The position numbers and the translations under genes are program-made. A DNA stretch of 10,290 bases from QHVT01 sp036387915 (GTDB lineage: Bacteria > Acidobacteriota > Thermoanaerobaculia > Gp7-AA8). The notes below the pieces were generated by a model, which worked only from the letters and a program-made list of their open reading frames with translations, did not search any database and was not told where the DNA came from. The stretch is from NCBI GenBank assembly GCA_036387915.1, contig DASVSV010000369.1, positions 1-10,290 of the forward strand, written 5' to 3'. Each line of letters opens with the position of its first letter. Position 1 is the stretch's first letter. Shown one piece after another: positions 8,838-10,290 of the stretch.

Positions 8838-9176
8838 ATGTCACGACTCATCATTGCAGCGCAGTCCGAAGACACCATCGCCAACCCCGGAAACCGTCAG
8901 CCGAACTACCTCGCCGTCTCCGTCACCAAAGAGAACGGCGCGCCGGTCAGCGGTCTGGCCACGAAGAATTTCAAGGTCGATCCGATGATCGTCGGGCCGG
9001 GCGGCGCGCTGGTCGACATCACTCGCGTCGCCGCGGGCCGCCTCCCCGGCACGTACCACGTCGACGTCCTCCCGATCCGCAAGGAGACGTGGAAGGCCGG
9101 CACGTACATCTTCGCCGTCGCGGTGGAGAACGGCACGGATCAGGGACAGACGCTGACGTCGGTCCTGATGGACTAG
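8838..9176 (+). CDS. Small Ig-like/beta-sandwich hypothetical protein
   Basis: 112 residues. ATG 8838 is chosen over the TTG two codons earlier because AAAGGAG (8823-8829) lies 8 nt before it. There is no signal peptide or membrane span. The sequence alternates strands and turns: LAVSVTKENGAPVSGLATKNFKV, then GRLPGTYHVDVLPI and KAGTYIFAVAVEN. The GTYHV and GTYIFAV strands are typical of bacterial Ig-like or carboxypeptidase-regulatory folds, which are usually domains of larger exported proteins. Here the domain stands alone and appears cytoplasmic. It starts 76 bp after the NfeD-type gene and ends 35 bp before an intrinsic terminator, so it may be read from the same transcript. A GAAACGTTTC palindrome (8790-8799) lies in the gap and could be an operator. 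The function is unknown. Confidence 0.78.
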   Translation: MSRLIIAAQSEDTIANPGNRQPNYLAVSVTKENGAPVSGLATKNFKVDPMIVGPGGALVDITRVAAGRLPGTYHVDVLPIRKETWKAGTYIFAVAVENGTDQGQTLTSVLMD

Positions 9177-9186
9177 CGATCTCGTG

Positions 9187-9287
9187 GTGGGGCCGGCGCC
9201 TCGCCGGCCGTACCGCTGGCCACTGGCCGGCGGTTTTTCGCGGCCGGCTGGGAGCCGGCGCGACGGCCGGCAGGGTGCCGGCCCCAC
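9187..9287. repeat. 101-bp GCCGGC-rich palindromic intergenic element
   Basis: The ends GTGGGGCCGGCGCC (9187-9200) and GGTGCCGGCCCCAC (9274-9287) are inverted copies with one mismatch. Inside, GCCGGC occurs seven times, six of them in three GCCGGC-N5-GCCGGC modules (9192-9208, 9243-9259, 9266-9282). An intrinsic terminator sits in the middle. It fills the whole gap between two converging genes. The modular build suggests a dispersed extragenic repeat rather than a one-off terminator. Confidence 0.65.
9212..9238 (+). terminator. Intrinsic terminator after the small Ig-like gene
   Basis: ACCGCTGGCC (9212-9221) pairs with GGCCGGCGGT (9225-9234), with one G-T pair, followed at once by TTTTT (9234-9238). 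This is a classic plus-strand rho-independent signal 35 bp after the stop of the preceding gene. Confidence 0.72.
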
Positions 9288-9292
9288 AATCC

Positions 9293-10141
9293 CTACCGCC
9301 CTTCGCCGGTCTTCACCCAGGGCAGTTCCCAGCGGCCTTCTTCTTCGTCGAGGCGCGGGAGGGGGACCGGTTTGCCGAGGCGCTCGAGCTGGCGGAGCTC
9401 CCAGAGCTTCGCGTACTTCCAGAAGGTGTAGTAGACGTGCATGCCGACGGAGATCAGGCCACGCGTGCCGTCGAGGAAGCCGAGGTTGACGACGTAGTCG
9501 CGAAAGAACTTGCCGGCGGTGTGGGCGAAGATGTCCCACGCGCCGGTGCGCTTGCCGTCGATGTACATCTGCGCCGCACCCCAGTTCGCGTAGCGGGTCA
9601 TCTTGGCGATCATGTGGTCGAAACTGCGGATGTAGAAGTGCAGCATCTTGTGCCGCAGGTCGACGGTCGCACCGTCCACCACGAGGTCGGCGTGCACGCG
9701 TTTGTTGGGATACCGCGCGTGCCCGCGGTGGAAGAGGCGGGTGACACGGTCGCGCTGCAGGCCGCTGAACCGCACTTCCTTCCCGAGCATGAAGTTGCGC
9801 CGGCCGACGGAGTACGCCCACACGTCCAGCGGACCTTCGAGTGTGCGCAGCAGCTCGTCCCGCAGCTCAGGCGTGACGCGCTCGTCGGCGTCGATGACGA
9901 AGATCCAGTCGTGCGCCGCGCGGTCGATGGCGTAGTTTTTCGTCGACGCGGCGCCAAGGTATTCGCGCTGCTCCACACGCACACGCGGCATCCGCTCGCG
10001 CACACGCTCCACCGTCCCATCAGTCGAAAGCGAATCGACGAGGTAGATCTCATCCGCCCATTCAACCGAGCGCAGACACTCTTCGATCTGCTCGACCTCG
10101 TTGAGCGTATGGATGATCACGGAGACCGCGGGCCGGGGCAT
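9293..10141 (-). CDS. Family 2 glycosyltransferase, WaaE/KdtX-like LPS core type
   Basis: 282 residues. The start at 10141 (MPRPAVSVIIHTLNE) is preferred to the upstream in-frame ATG at 10219: the conserved GT-A fold begins here and a TTAGAAT box lies just upstream, whereas the longer form would run into a repeat. Landmarks are SVIIHTLNE (7-15), the acidic strand YLVDSLSTDGT (33-43), the K68-N69 motif, and IDADE (83-87) holding the DXD metal/nucleotide-sugar site. The C-terminal half (RRNFMLGKEVRFSG, RLFHRGHARYP, HFYIRSFDHMIAKMTRYANW, WKYAKLWE) follows the pattern of beta-1,4-glucosyl/galactosyl transferases of the LPS inner core. It should act on the cytoplasmic face of the inner membrane. 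No other LPS genes are adjacent inside the window. Donor and acceptor sugars are inferred, not visible. Confidence 0.92.
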   Translation of the reverse strand: MPRPAVSVIIHTLNEVEQIEECLRSVEWADEIYLVDSLSTDGTVERVRERMPRVRVEQREYLGAASTKNYAIDRAAHDWIFVIDADERVTPELRDELLRTLEGPLDVWAYSVGRRNFMLGKEVRFSGLQRDRVTRLFHRGHARYPNKRVHADLVVDGATVDLRHKMLHFYIRSFDHMIAKMTRYANWGAAQMYIDGKRTGAWDIFAHTAGKFFRDYVVNLGFLDGTRGLISVGMHVYYTFWKYAKLWELRQLERLGKPVPLPRLDEEEGRWELPWVKTGEGR

Positions 10142-10149
10142 CGCGCGAG

Positions 10150-10155
10150 ATTCTA
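10150..10155 (-). promoter_or_regulatory. -10-like TAGAAT directly before the glycosyltransferase start
   Basis: The minus strand reads TTAGAAT from 10156 to 10150, only 8 nt before the ATG at 10141. Transcription starting about 7 nt beyond the hexamer would begin at or beside the start codon, giving a leaderless mRNA. No -35 and no Shine-Dalgarno motif are seen. Confidence 0.42.
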
Positions 10156-10183
10156 ACGGAGACGACGGGAGGCCTCCGGCGGG

Positions 10184-10290
10184 CCGGTGCGACCGGCGGC
10201 GCTGATTGAGCCCATGCATCGCCCAAACACGTGTTTCGTTGAGTAGGCGTGCAATCAGGCTAGGCCAATCAGCGCCGCCGGTCGCACCGG
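10184..10290. repeat. Long inverted-repeat element (REPIN/MITE-like), running to the window edge
   Basis: 10184-10208 and 10266-10290 are perfect 25-bp inverted complements (arm start CCGGTGCGACCGGCGGCGCT) around a 57-bp spacer. Inner parts pair imperfectly (GCATCGCC against GGCGTGC). The spacer holds a perfect 12-bp palindrome AAACACGTGTTT (10225-10236) and a CAATCAG direct repeat (10252-10258, 10266-10272). The arm is shared with the solo copy at 4624. The element may extend past the window. Confidence 0.7.

Noticed and set aside
7298..8884. 528-residue minus-strand open frame opposite the NfeD-type gene
   Set aside because: Its composition is Arg/Asp/His-rich shadow translation, and it runs through a repeat element and into two real genes.

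Overview
The window is GC-rich, tightly packed bacterial chromosome with seven protein-coding genes. The mix (a Ser/Thr kinase fused to TPR repeats, a waaE-like glycosyltransferase implying an outer membrane, a secreted parvulin-type chaperone, frequent palindromic intergenic elements) fits a Gram-negative relative of Acidobacteriota. That placement is inferred from gene style, not from a marker-gene comparison.

Layout. 1-660: the 3' hairpin of an off-window gene, then a minus-strand exported thioredoxin-fold protein (41-604) that diverges from a large plus-strand kinase-TPR protein (678-3263) across 73 bp with back-to-back -10-like hexamers. The kinase is followed after 25 bp by a small beta-rich protein (3289-3585). 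A 12-bp-stem hairpin (3597-3624) separates this unit from a converging minus-strand SurA/PpiC-like gene (3653-4567). The 332-bp gap 4568-4899 holds a REP-like repeat arm, a DnaA-box-like dyad and a probable dnaB promoter. dnaB (4900-7338) encodes the replicative helicase, interrupted in its Walker A loop by a 345-residue intein (5563-6597). After a 116-bp inverted-repeat element come an NfeD-type membrane serine protease (7496-8761) and a small Ig-like protein (8838-9176). A GCCGGC-rich palindromic element containing a terminator (9187-9287) then separates these from a converging minus-strand GT2 glycosyltransferase (9293-10141). The right edge is a long inverted repeat (10184-10290) whose arms match the repeat at 4624.

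The most notable element is the DnaB intein. It starts with Ala instead of Cys/Ser, and it carries the Trp-Cys-Thr signature of class 3 inteins (W66, C325, T343 of the intein) plus an apparently intact LAGLIDADG endonuclease. Helicase activity should depend on splicing because the intein splits the P-loop GK|T. The other genes are housekeeping or envelope functions (signalling, protein folding, membrane quality control, LPS core sugar transfer) and do not form one pathway. I found no phage, CRISPR, defence or secretion cluster. The less-described material is the set of four intergenic palindromic elements and the two small beta-rich proteins.
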